Source of the DNA: Paramacrobiotus metropolitanus
Taxonomy: Eukaryota; Tardigrada; Eutardigrada; Parachela; Macrobiotidae
Reading direction: 5' to 3'
DNA length: 64,000 nt
Assembly (NCBI RefSeq): GCF_019649055.1
Contig: NW_026570227.1
Location: forward strand, 744,001-808,000
Shown here piece by piece: positions 23,833-34,096 of the stretch. The position numbers and the translations under genes are program-made. Within the stretch, counting starts at the first letter, position 1. Every line of letters begins with the position of its first letter. Below the pieces are notes generated by a model. It did no database searches and was not told the DNA's origin. It worked only from the letters and a program-made list of their open reading frames with translations.

Positions 23833-25013
23833 AAAGCAAAAATGCTATGATTTTGCTGACTGAAACCAGCGGCCGCGCCCGCGATACGAGTATCCCCGGA
23901 TAACGACCTGATCTGAGCAGATAATGATATGACGACTGCTCACTTTGAAAATAAGCACGTTCAACTTATAGTCTCGCATTTTCAGAACTTAGAAAAAAAA
24001 ATTAAAAGCATAATTTTTAATTACTACGCTGTTTTTGTTTTTTTTCAAGCCTTTCGGTAGTACCAAACTCACATGGGTTCATCTGGAAAATCCTTTTGCG
24101 TCAGTACACATATCATTCCCGCTGTCTTTTTTCCAGCTTTTCGTGTGACGCGATCTTTGACTTTCATGACAAAATTCAGAGCAAAGTTATTGCTTCCCCG
24201 CTTCATTTGAGGAGGGCCGTAATAGGTTCGCCCTTTTCGTTCGGAGAATTCCTTTTTTTCCGGCGAATCCTGGAATGCAACAAAGCTAACTTTTTATATT
24301 GCGAACAAATATTTTTTTGCGAATTATTTGGACATTTTGCGTGTTTTCTATAGTATATATATTAACTTTTCTGTGCTGAAGCCAAAACACAAAGCCAAAT
24401 CCAGTTTATGTTTTCACTTCAGAACTTTCTACCTTAGACATATCAAACATCAAAATTAATTTTTTCATAGGATTTACCGCAAAGGAAGCATCTGCGCTGG
24501 CAGAATTCCCGGTTCCGTTCCCGTCTGAAGGCATGGTTTACTGCAGTATTCCGAATCGTAGATCGATTTCAATGGATGTCAACCTGAACGCAGATATTAT
24601 GCAGCAATAGCATTACTCAAGTACAGAAAGTCATCAATTATATTTAGTTATAACATATTCTTTCACAGATCGCATGTGTCAAAACTCAAAGCAGTAACAG
24701 TATTACCGATGGCAGCTACAACGAAAGCAAAATGGCGATGTATTTGTCCTATTGATCAGGCGTGCGCATGTGACCTATATAAACAGACTTTCTTTTTGTT
24801 TTGATTGGCAGACATATTTAGCCATGCATGAAGTGTCAAAGCCCCGCCATCTGGATTGACCATTGCCGCAGGCGCATGTACTCAGTAAATTTAATAGGCA
24901 AAATTTTGCCCCCGCTAATAGAATTAGAAAATCTCCGTTTTCTAGATTTTGCCCTCGCTAATAGAATTAGAAAATCTCCGTTTTCTAGATCTATGCAATA
25001 CATTGTTAACATC
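23833..25013. other. Intergenic/intronic stretch with a 46-bp tandem duplication
   Basis: TTTTGCCC(C/T)CGCTAATAG units repeat twice at about 24902-24992. An acceptor-like TTTTCATAG at about 24470 precedes a short open tract to 24610. This might be an exon, but two frames are equally open. Confidence 0.35.
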
Positions 25014-25975
25014 TTATACCTTCGGCAACCCATTCTCGCAACTGTTATGTTGATATATTATTATTTCCTGTAAAGATTGAACATGGAAGATGACCAAAGC
25101 GTCTTGCAGTGTTTCCAGAGATATGGATCTACGAAAATTGCAAAACTTCAGCTTGCCGTCCAATCCTGCGAAATTGTTGACGTCATGGACGAAAGACTGC
25201 TCCATGTAGATGCTGCGTGAATTTCCGTATTACGCTACTCAAAAAAGTGCACTTGCATTGGCTTCTTGCGACCCTAAACCAATGTTTCGAAGTAGAGTAT
25301 AGGCTTTACTACAGCGTATGATTGTCGTGTGGCACATTCAGCCACTGGACTAAGTTTTTCAAGATTTGCACAGAGTATCCACAGACAGACAACACCGATT
25401 GTCTGTAATCGTAAGGCAAGCGTGCATAAGCAAAATCCATCGCCCTGATCATCGTAGATATTTGCTTTATTCAAGAATGCAGGCAAATGTGCATCGTAGC
25501 TTGTGAGACTAGAGATTTTGGCCAAATCGGCGAAACTCACGGCACTATAAATGAATCACTGTGCCCATGTGTTATCTGTTACTGACTGTTGAAACATTTG
25601 TCACACAGTCGCGTAACACAATTTTCAAAAAAGGGAAGAACGTCGGGATCACTTGCAAATTGCACGTAACTTAAGTTTGTGATGGCACGCAAGAATATTA
25701 TGGTGGGTCTCAGATCGTTGTAGCGAACCTCGCTAATTGCTGAGATACGGTTGCTCGACCACGCGAGGTGACTGTACATAAGCATAAGTGGACACGGTTT
25801 CAGATACGATACGCGAAGCCTCCCAATGAAATGCGAGTTGCTGCGTCGTAACTACAGCCTTATCGCACCAAATGCGGAAACTTTTTTCACAAAAATCACT
25901 AAAGGTCAGCCGTCGACAAATGCAACAGTATTCTATATTTGTTTTTGCTGCAAAATCAGTCGGAGATGTAGACAA
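25014..25975 (-). CDS. Second, diverged ANF-receptor-like gene (exons in several frames)
   Basis: Open pieces lie at 25975-25733, 25785-25579, 25540-25274 and 25205-25014. They include QQLAFHWEAS and RYNDLRPTIIFLRAI, which resemble the ANF-domain stretch around its LAxHW and Lsd-RYP-xxR positions. A later piece has FAGLDGKLKF. Frame changes between pieces are best explained by short introns (donor near 25800, acceptor CTCAG near 25739). Similarity is weak and some pieces may be decayed. Confidence 0.35.
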
Positions 25976-26116
25976 TTAACTGCTTCCTTCCGTACAAAAA
26001 GAGACCTCAAGATCTTCGGCAGCATAATCAAGTGCAAAATTCGGCCCCACAATTTACTAAGCCGTTAAGCCTAGAAGATTGATAAATCCGCTAAAAACTC
26101 AATTTTCGCCTTTCAG

Positions 26117-26341
26117 GTCGTCAGTTCTTCAGTTGGACTAGGCGCCGAAGAGTTGCGCAATATGTACATTGACGTGTCAGGAAGAGCACCGAACCTACTT
26201 CGCGGCAGTGTATCGGGTGCGAAAGTGAAAGAAATATTTCTTTTCCCGCCGACCAAGCACTGTCTTAATGGATGCCTGTATGAGCGTGGAGATCAGAAAG
26301 GCTATCCGTTGGAACTTTCGTATCACAATGATCCTGCAGAG
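26117..26341 (+). CDS. KDZ/Zisupton-like transposase-derived gene, exon a
   Basis: The exon is bounded by TTTCAG (26111-26116) and the donor GAG|GTAAGT. Phase is 0 at both ends, 75 codons. It contains PTKHCLNGCLYERG and ends in NDPAE, leading straight into the cysteine cluster of the next exon. This gene is the host of the element B insertion; its later exons lie at 53778-54912. Confidence 0.5.
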
Positions 26342-26401
26342 GTAAGTTGTTTCTAGTGATGGTAATCAACTGTATATTTTTCGAAAACTCAAGCGGACTT
26401 A

Positions 26402-27030
26402 TCCAGGCACAGGCCCGTAGCGGGACCCCTCGCCCATTTTCGAAAATGTACTTCTCCCACAATTTTTATTCGAAAATTTTTCTGAATACACCATTAAACT
26501 CGCCGTGAAATTCTGTACAAAACGGTTGAGGCCGATTTTCGAAATTCGTTTTCCCCCCAAGTCGGAATCAGTGGGCGGTCGCTGTTACGACAGCGTGCCT
26601 TTTCGGGAATTCCCTTGCGCGTTTTCAAAATTGTACTCCTTCCACAATTTTCATCCCATAATTTTTCTGAATGTACCATTGAAATCGCCGTAAAATTCTG
26701 AACAAAATGGTTGAAAGGGATTCTTGAATTTCGTTCATCGGAAAATTCGTCTTCCCGGGCGGTCGCCAATACGACAACGCAGTTCTTGGGGCGTTTCCCC
26801 CTGGCCAAGGGGAATAGCCCCAAGGCTGGGGTGTCGGATTGGCGACCGCCCGTGGATGTCGATTTCTGGGGGTAAACGAATTTCAAAAATCGGCCTCGAC
26901 TGTTTTGTTCAGAATTTCACGGCGAGTTCAACGGTGTATTCAGAAAAAGTATCCGATGAAAACTGTGGGAGGAGTACATTTTTGAAAATGGGCGAGGGGT
27001 CTCCCTACGGGCCTGTGGACCAGGCATATA
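26402..27030. mobile_element. MITE with imperfect inverted repeats, inside the KDZ-like gene's intron
   Basis: CAGGCCCGTAGCGGGACCCC with CTCGCCCATTTTCGAAAATG on the left recurs inverted on the right as CATTTTTGAAAATGGGCGAG with CCCTACGGGCCTG. An internal partial direct copy lies at 26600-26715. No transposase ORF. Confidence 0.55.
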
Positions 27031-27191
27031 AAAAACCAGAGCATTATAATTCTCAGTTACGATGTATTTGGCTAACCTGAAATCTCCCCATGTGTGACAG
27101 TGTAAGCGAATAAATTGAAAATAATTTAAATGTGCTAGCGGTACTTTGTTCCCGCAGGTGGAAGTAATTTTAGTTTTTAATGGCATTGTAG

Positions 27192-27407
27192 GCGATCTTG
27201 TTCAATTTGGATGGAAGTACTGTGGTTGTTCATCGTTTCGGTACACGATGCCGAAGATGCGACTCTCGGTACTTGTACGACATGTACCTTGACAGGAAGG
27301 CTACGAATCGCTATTACTACTACGATCACCAGCGCAAATTTGTTCGAGTGTCGCAAGACGTGATGTGGAGCCGAGAATTATGTGTCTTGTTGGTGGAATC
27401 TATGTTA
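27192..27407 (+). CDS. KDZ-like gene, exon b: CxC cysteine cluster
   Basis: It follows the acceptor ATTGTAG in phase 0. The sequence ILFNLDGS is followed by TRCRRCDSRYLYDMYLD, a tract of tyrosines, and KFVRVSQDVMWSRELC. Dyads such as CxxC with a later aromatic-rich strand are typical of the cysteine clusters that accompany KDZ-type transposases. The donor is probably TTA|GTAAAT at 27408, but an earlier GT is possible. Confidence 0.5.
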
Positions 27408-27470
27408 GTAAATTATACTTAGGTTTCTCATGGCCCATGCTCAAGCTCGGACTTAGACTCGGATTGGAAT

Positions 27471-27910
27471 ACTAAAACTTGGACTCGGACCCGGACCACA
27501 CTTGGACTTCTATACTTGGACTTCCAAACTTGGACTTGGACTCTTCAACTTGGACTTCAACTTGGACTTGGATTCGTCAACTGCGACTTTTCTTAGGTTT
27601 CTTAGGTTTTTTAGGTTTCTTAGGTTTCTTAGGTTTCTTAGGTTTCTTAGGTTTCTTAGGTTTCTTAGGTTTCTTAGGTTTCTTAGGTTTCTTAGGTTTC
27701 TTAGGTTTTTTAGGTTTTTAAGTTTCGTAGGTTGTTTAGGTTTACTAGTTTTTTTCTGAAGAGAGTTCTAAGTTAGAAATCCAAGTGTTGAAGTCTAAAT
27801 TAGAAGTCCAAGTTAGGAAGTCCAGCTTAGAATTCCAAGTCCAAGTTATGAAGTCCAAGTGTTGTCCAAGTCCAAGTTTTCGTAGTCCAAGTCCGAACTT
27901 GAGGGCGGGC
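27471..27910. repeat. Mirror-image satellite: CTTGGACTT / TTTCTTAGG / AAGTCCAAG
   Basis: A core of about 14 units of the 9-mer TTTCTTAGG (27591-27725) is flanked on the left by repeated CTTGGACTT words (27471-27575) and on the right by their reverse complement AAGTCCAAG (27778-27890). The whole lies in an intron of the KDZ-like gene. Confidence 0.8.
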
Positions 27911-27953
27911 CGTTTCTTATGTTCTGCTTGTGTGGAATATTTTGCCGTTGCAG

Positions 27954-28019
27954 TCTTCATTGCCGAGCAACATTCGAAGGTTTCACTACGACTTACCGCG
28001 AATGCTTCGGCATAACTAA
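27954..28019 (+). CDS. KDZ-like gene, probable small exon c
   Basis: It lies between the acceptor GTTGCAG and the donor ACA|GTAAGC. One frame reads CRATFEGFTTTYRECFG, resembling the SFEGF-Y segment that follows the cysteine cluster in KDZ proteins. Its phase does not match the preferred end of exon b, so the join is unresolved. Confidence 0.35.
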   Translation, partial: SSLPSNIRRFHYDLPRMLRHN

Positions 28020-29205
28020 CAGTAAGCAATACATAAAAACTAAAGTTCTATATTTCCCGGCACTGGGTATCTGGATGACAGCAATCATTGTTTCTGCTGC
28101 TAAAAGTGTAACTGACAGCAACAATGATCGTGTAGGAGTCTGGCATTAGTATTGGCAGCCATATCAAGTGGCTCTGTAACTGGTGATAGCTATAGCACTG
28201 GTACTATTACTGCCAATGGCAGTGACTCATGCGACACCGAAAATTCAGAAACTACAGCTGCAGCACGTGTAGTACGGAGGCAGCAAGGAATACTTGTGAA
28301 CGCAGCTGCTTCCAAAATAGAGTAAGGCGGTCGAGAAAACAAGCGATTACACAAGTCCAAAAAATTAACCGTAGTTTATATTGACCCGTTTAATCGGTTG
28401 TCAATTTTTGCAGACTTGTCCGCACGATATGTCATATCTAATCGTGCATAATTCCCGAAGTTCATCCTTATTACTTATATACACAACAGTTAATGAAGTT
28501 TTATAAATTCTAGGATTTTAACTGTTATAAAAATACGTCAGATATATTTCGTCTGATTAGGCACGTTGAGTGGCTCCTATCACTTAACTAATGATGCCGT
28601 TACGCAGCCTTACGCTTATACCACGTTAAGTGTTCTTAGGTTACACTTTGTAGATGTCGGGACCGATTATTATAAAATGCGCAATTTAAAATTTTATACC
28701 TCATGCTGTACCCATCAGTCAATTTTTTTCAGGCATCAGCCAACAAATGTTTTTTGCGATTATCGCTACATCGAGATGTTCGAACATTTGTCGACACATT
28801 AAGTAACACTAGAACATTTGCTGCTAACTGAACTGGTCGCGCAGGCTGGAACAATTACTCAACCGCAGCGGCTTTTTTCGCGCATGAGATTGAAGATGAA
28901 GTACGCGGAACCCCACTCCAAAGCCTCGGTTTTCTTAACGACACTGATATTGACTCCATTTTGCCAGCTATCGAAAATGCTCGCTGTGCGTCGTATTAAC
29001 CGCATACGGAAACTGCAAAATGTCGTGAGCGTGGTAGTGGAGTTTTGTGGGCGGTGGACGGGATTTGGAAAGTCGGTTTTCCACACTGTGCTTTTGTTCA
29101 ACAGGCACGTTCTACGTATTTCATACATTAAAGATACAAGATATAGTTAATTCAAGTGCGCGCACATTGAAACAAGTATCTAACTATTCTGTATCTAATA
29201 TGTAG
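28020..29205. other. Intron-rich part of the KDZ-like gene, exons not resolved
   Basis: Acceptor-like TTTTTTTCAG at about 28732 and GCGCAG at about 28845 precede short open tracts. One tract (28880-29010) reads EDEVRGTPLQSLGFLNDTD. Exon boundaries could not be fixed. Confidence 0.3.
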
Positions 29206-29260
29206 AATGTTGTGGAGAATGTTAATCTGGTGAACTACCCTGATATATGTTCGAATGAAC
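29206..29260 (+). pseudogene. KDZ-like gene, exon d, left half, cut by element B
   Basis: It follows the acceptor ATATGTAG. The frame reads ENVNLVNYPDICSNE up to GAAC (29257-29260), the first copy of the target duplication. Removing element B and one GAAC restores an uninterrupted frame into 53778 (PLQEKGELFCCDH). This exon is therefore physically broken in this haplotype. Confidence 0.6.
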
Positions 29261-29595
29261 TCTAATGCTAGATCCAACTGTGATCCAGATACGGAGACCT
29301 AAACGGAATAGATCCCGTGGAAGTGAGCAATGCGATCTGGATTGCGAACTACGCGAAATCACGAAACGTCGCACCGCTAATTGCTGACTTTTTAATAAAT
29401 TGAAAATCCCGACAACAGAAAATCAATAATGATCGGCGCAGCTCGATCGTAAAGCGTGGAGCCCGTTCAACAGTATGTATTACTGTGCAGCACGTGCTAT
29501 GCCGCGCCCACTAACAAAACGTAAGTCAATCAGAGGCGAGACACAACACGTAGCGTAGCGTTGCGGACGTGAACGCTAGTGAACCCCCGCTCACA
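29261..29595 (-). repeat. 3' LTR of element B (335 bp)
   Basis: Base-for-base the same as 53439-53773 in my reading. It starts TGTGAGCGGG and ends GCATTAGA on the minus strand. The tract just upstream in element sense is a run of six C followed by AGAGGCA, so no normal polypurine tract is visible. Confidence 0.95.
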
Positions 29596-31135
29596 TGCCT
29601 CTGGGGGGATGCCGAGCTCCTGTGAGGCTGGACACACTCCCGAATCCACGAAAACGGCGGTCGCCGGTGTCTGTGTGTGCTCAAAAACATCAAATTCTCT
29701 TAATCCATTTTATCACATCAATTCCGTAAAGGCACAGTTTCACTTAATACGATGTGAATAAAGAGATCCAATTATAAAAATACTATCATCATATAAACAG
29801 ATCAACAGTTAAACAGATCAACAGAAGTTTTTTAATCAAATGTAGACTAGGATCCTCCATTTCTGACTCGTAAGGGTCACAGGTCCTGTCCACCGTTTTC
29901 CGCACTTTGGCCCATTCCGCTCTGTTGAGCAATCCTTCGCATCCATAATGCGACTTTTCATCACAATCCGCTTGAGAATCAGGTGCGTATCAAGTACGAC
30001 TTAAGAATACTGCTTCAATCTTTGGAATATGGTGCGTATCATTCGTACGACTTCAAAATGAGATCCAATAACGGTCATGGAGGGACGTCAATGAAGACAA
30101 GCGTAGTTCGCTTCCTCCCTGGTAAAGGTCATCCTTTGTTGAGATGATCCGTTGAGATGTGCGACTCATTTTGGGTTAATAGTCCCAAAGGTCACGCGAC
30201 TTGAATTCCGTTACGGTGACTCTGTTGGGCAATTTATGATCCCAAAGGTCATCTCACTCTGCAAAACTTCCGTTAAAGGTCATGGAGGAACTTAGCCAAT
30301 TTTCTGCGGCTTTCAAGCACTTCTTTGCTTGCCTCCCTGGTAGATACTTGAGTTGACCTTTACGTCGCACATCCAACTTCAACCTGCCTCGAGCGGCCAG
30401 AGTGCTGGCAAGTTTACCGTAGCATCTCTGATGGGGCCGGCTAGTTACCGCATTAAGTTTACCCCATGAGATTTCCACATTTAATCTTTTATTCTTGTCC
30501 GCCGCCTGTGGCCCATGTTAATACGAGAAATCCGGCTCGGTTACCGTAGTTTTTCTCGTGTCACCTTTAACACTGAATCGTTTAAGAAGAGTGCCGGCAC
30601 AGTTTACCGTAACAACTCTAATGAGGCCGGCTGACTGCCGCATTAAGTAAACCTCATCAACATTCCACCTGTTGTCTTTCTCTTTTTCGCCGCCTGTGGC
30701 CCACTTTCGTTTGCAAGAGATCCGGCTTGATTACCGTAGTTTCTCTTGTGCATTCATAACACTGAGTCGCTTAGAGAGGAGAGCCGGCTAACTACCGTAA
30801 CTACTCCCTTGGGGCCGGCTTTGTAGACCGAATCAGTTTCAACCCCAATAGTATTCCACATGATTTCTTTATCCTTGCGGTTTCTGTGCTATAAACGCTG
30901 CAAACAACAAATACACGAATACAGTTATGTTAACATGTCACATATCACGCCCTGTATACCACACCAATTTTCATCTCTGTGACGTACCGACAAAATGCCG
31001 TAGACGTCCTTTGATAGTGTGATCCTAACAATCAACACTATTCCATTTCATTTGAATCGTCCTCGCCATCTCTTGGCGGGCGTTTCTTAGCACTTTCCGG
31101 TTGATTTCGGTCGGAAGTGCGGTCAACTGGCTGCG
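29596..31135 (-). other. Element B 3' untranslated region
   Basis: No long ORF. It has four AAAGGTCA copies on the plus strand between 30120 and 30280 (TGACCTTT in element sense), plus imperfect short duplications (GGTGCGTATCA near 29980 and 30030). A 188-bp tandem repeat lies at 30399-30880. Confidence 0.7.
30399..30880 (-). repeat. 188-bp tandem repeat, about 2.5 copies
   Basis: Units start at about 30399, 30587 and 30775. Each has GCCGGC near TTACCGTA, then CCGCCTGTGGCCCA and ATCCGGCT...ATTACCGTAGTTTCTC. The third unit is cut short. Conserved GCCGGC/TTACCG words could pair in RNA; a transport or 3'-processing role is only a guess. Confidence 0.65.
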
Positions 31136-32224
31136 TCAAGTCAACTTGCATGACCTTTTCCGGGTCAATTTCTCGCTGGCCACGACCTTTCCTTGACGAT
31201 TACGCTTAACCGCCTCTAGTCGATGGCGCGCATCATTTTCCTCCAGTCGCAGTCTTCGATTATCGGGGTCAGCTGCCAATCGACGCTGTACATCGGCAAG
31301 GTTAGCTCGAAGCTGCTGATTTCGTAGGCCACGTCGTCCTATCTGGTTAGACGCACGGTCTGGGCGACGGTCACTTTTCTTCACCAAGAATTCATCAATG
31401 TAGGTTTCGATTCCGTCCACCGGTTCGACGTAGTCGCTTCCCAGAGAATCTTTGATCTTATTAATCCTTTCTTCAACTGGGGATGCATGGCGCTGTGTCA
31501 AGTTGCCCTTTTCCATCCGTGTCTTACACTTCTTCAGCGCCTTGCGAGCCGTATGCGCTATGCTGATGTGTTCCATCGGTTGTCCCAATTTAGCGACGTG
31601 AGCCCGGAAAAATGGTGGGATGTCGTCTCTCATGGTATTGGATACCAGCTGGTTCTGTGTCTTATAATGTGCCAGTCTCGCAGCGAAGACCTTTTGCCCC
31701 ATTCTCTTTGCGGCATAATCTGTGGGATCCACTTGAAGTCCTACTGATGCTCTGGCTGCGAGCAACTTGAAGGCTGGATTCACATGTCGTAAAACAAACT
31801 GAGCCACGTATTCTTGTCGTTCGGGATAGTCTCTGTAATAGAACTGTGTCATCCCGATTGGGTCAGTTGTATCCACCGGTACATCCAATAAACTCAAATC
31901 CACCAAACTGTGTAGCCCGTTCCGTCGGATGGGGAGATAACAGTCCCGTACCGAATCGCGGTGGATGAATAACCGACGAAAAAGTCCTTGTTCCACCCCC
32001 TGTTTAATCTCTCTCGCATATCCTGAGTCAAGTAAGAATTGGCGCAGCTGATTCAGCATCGTACCAATCTTGTTAGCTTCGGCTGAGTCCGACTCTATTC
32101 CGAAGTACCGACAAATTTCAACCGTTTGCTCGTCAATATCATTCCATATCGATGGTATCCGGCTGTCGGTTATCGAATCTGGAGTTCTGTCGCTGTTCAG
32201 CCTGGCGATGATTATCCGGTTCAC
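31136..32224 (-). CDS. Element B ORF7, 362 aa, unknown
   Basis: A basic protein starting at an ATG 32 nt after the stop of the preceding ORF. It begins MNRIIIARLNSDRTP. The middle has a mixed alpha-type sequence (VEICRYFGIESDS, QFYYRDYPERQEYVAQFVL). The last 100 residues are Arg/Lys/Leu-rich and probably helical (RRLAADPDNRRLRLEENDARHRLE). No signal peptide, membrane helix or known catalytic motif was seen. Being last before the 3' LTR, it probably needs a spliced or subgenomic message. It is not an envelope protein by any visible feature. Confidence 0.6.
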   Translation of the reverse strand: MNRIIIARLNSDRTPDSITDSRIPSIWNDIDEQTVEICRYFGIESDSAEANKIGTMLNQLRQFLLDSGYAREIKQGVEQGLFRRLFIHRDSVRDCYLPIRRNGLHSLVDLSLLDVPVDTTDPIGMTQFYYRDYPERQEYVAQFVLRHVNPAFKLLAARASVGLQVDPTDYAAKRMGQKVFAARLAHYKTQNQLVSNTMRDDIPPFFRAHVAKLGQPMEHISIAHTARKALKKCKTRMEKGNLTQRHASPVEERINKIKDSLGSDYVEPVDGIETYIDEFLVKKSDRRPDRASNQIGRRGLRNQQLRANLADVQRRLAADPDNRRLRLEENDARHRLEAVKRNRQGKVVASEKLTRKRSCKLT

Positions 32225-32256
32225 GTTGACCTTCTAGTTCACGTCTCTCTCCTGAC

Positions 32257-33756
32257 TCAGGCTTCATTACTCGCCGGTGTAGCCGGTTGAAGGTCACTAT
32301 CCAGAATCACATTTCGTCGATGGGTCACATTCTCTTGAGATGCGGTTTCCACAACTGAGCTAGTTCCTTCCATCGCATCGTCTTCTTGAACGGTGCTTAC
32401 AATTGGATCCACCACATGGACTGTTGACTCCATTCGCTGATACTTTGGGGGTGAATCTTCCCGTTCCGCGCTTGATGACCTTTTGCTTGCGCCCGAATCA
32501 AAGGTCGCATAAAATGCAGCCCTCTGTTGCCATCTTTTATCCTGTGGGTCGGGTGTTCGATTCCGCGTTTGTTCGCGTCTTTTGTCCCATGACCTTTCGA
32601 GTGTTGACATTCTGACATTGCGATTCCGGAATGCAACTCCCATTGGCACCTGATGCCCTTGCTTTTCAGGTTCTGTACGGAATGTCTCCGCACGCCGTTT
32701 TTCTTCACGTTCTCTCGTCGCCGCCAAAATCTTTGCCGTATCGATTTTCCTCTGAATACTCATTTCTGTTATTTCGTTTCCATGGCGCACCCATCCTCTT
32801 CCGCCACGGTAATCTCTATCATGAGAACGTTCGCGTGACCTTTCACTGTGGTAGTCACGTGTCCTTTCACGAGAGTGTTCACGTGACCTTTCGCTCCGTC
32901 TTTCAGAAATCCGTTCATGTTCACGTGAATGTCCGCGTGACCTTTCTCTATGCGGAGGCGACCGTGGTCGTATGAAGCCTTCGTCCCGTTTAAAACTTCT
33001 GAGTGCTTGCAGCACATCGCTTTCGGTTCGGCGAGATTTACGTAGTTCATCCATACGTCTTTCGACTTCCTTCTTTATGTATGGTGCCGGCGCGAACCCG
33101 TCTTGCAGTCGTTTCTTCTCCCGCAACAGCATTTTGAATAACTCGTCTGGCATAGCAGCTGGATCTTTCGTTAGCGTTTCGATTTGTATGATGAGGGACT
33201 GACGTGTCAGCTGCACTTCTTCTTCGTTTAGGCTGGCTGTGGGTCCGGTTGAACTCGACGTACTGGGCAACCCCTCTCGTGCAGCCTGTTCACTTGCTCT
33301 CTTATTTTCCGCATTAATCTTCGCGCGGATTTCGTCTTCCATCTGCTGAGCTCGCATCTTCGCTTGGTCTTCTTCGAACTTCTTCCGATATGCGTCTGTT
33401 TGTGGACATTTCAACGGCTCCAAGGTGTCATCCCAACCAGGTTCATTGTTCCGGATCGCTTCTCGATAACGATCTTCGAATAGCATTCGCTCTTCTACTG
33501 GGATGCTGCCGTAATTTCTTGTGCTTATGAGATTTCGAAAAACGTCCAAGTTCCCACGTTTGGCTTCCATGATCCCAACAAGCGTGACGGCATGTGGGTC
33601 TTCCAGCTTGTGAATACAAGTGTAGCAAGGGAATTTCTTATCAACCTTTTTGTTGTTCCATAAGCAGTCCGGACACTTTGGATTATAGCCCGTAAACTGA
33701 TCGATGTCTGCCGCCATTCCCGAACGTTTAGGAGTGGCTTGACCATTTTGTGCCAT
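32257..33756 (-). CDS. Element B ORF6, 499 aa, zinc-ribbon plus RS-rich protein
   Basis: Residues ~28-50 hold CPDC...FPCYTC, a four-cysteine zinc-ribbon pattern. A helical Lys/Glu segment follows (~120-260). Residues ~270-330 are a run of RS/RE/RD dipeptides (RERSRGHSREHE...) as in SR splicing factors. The tail is acidic and disordered. Several RS dipeptides coincide with the AAAGGTCA word read as AGG-TCA. A role in RNA binding or splicing of the element's transcripts is plausible but inferred. Confidence 0.6.
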   Translation of the reverse strand: MAQNGQATPKRSGMAADIDQFTGYNPKCPDCLWNNKKVDKKFPCYTCIHKLEDPHAVTLVGIMEAKRGNLDVFRNLISTRNYGSIPVEERMLFEDRYREAIRNNEPGWDDTLEPLKCPQTDAYRKKFEEDQAKMRAQQMEDEIRAKINAENKRASEQAAREGLPSTSSSTGPTASLNEEEVQLTRQSLIIQIETLTKDPAAMPDELFKMLLREKKRLQDGFAPAPYIKKEVERRMDELRKSRRTESDVLQALRSFKRDEGFIRPRSPPHRERSRGHSREHERISERRSERSREHSRERTRDYHSERSRERSHDRDYRGGRGWVRHGNEITEMSIQRKIDTAKILAATREREEKRRAETFRTEPEKQGHQVPMGVAFRNRNVRMSTLERSWDKRREQTRNRTPDPQDKRWQQRAAFYATFDSGASKRSSSAEREDSPPKYQRMESTVHVVDPIVSTVQEDDAMEGTSSVVETASQENVTHRRNVILDSDLQPATPASNEA

Positions 33757-34096
33757 CTTTCTTCTTCAATCTGCAATTATAAAACAATCCGTCATAGTAA
33801 CCTTTTCCACGTCAATCTTTTCCATTCCTATCCATGTCAAGGCTTTTCTATCATTTTTACGCCTATTCCGTTACTGAGCTGAGACTTTCCTAGCTCCTGC
33901 TGCCTTTTTCTTATCACTGTAACGTGGTGACCTTTCTCACGTTATCAGCACTCTCTGACTACTGTGACCTTTTCTATTAGTCCTAGTACTGTTCAAGTGA
34001 CCTTTCGTCATACTTTTCTCTTTCGTTTTGAACTATTTTATGCTTTTTCTGTAATATGCAGGGTTCATTACTCGCTGCATATTACACTGTCGACAT

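Noticed and set aside
27591-27725. Interstitial telomere repeat
   Set aside because: TTTCTTAGG is not a known telomere unit and is flanked by inverted satellite words, not by chromosome-end features.
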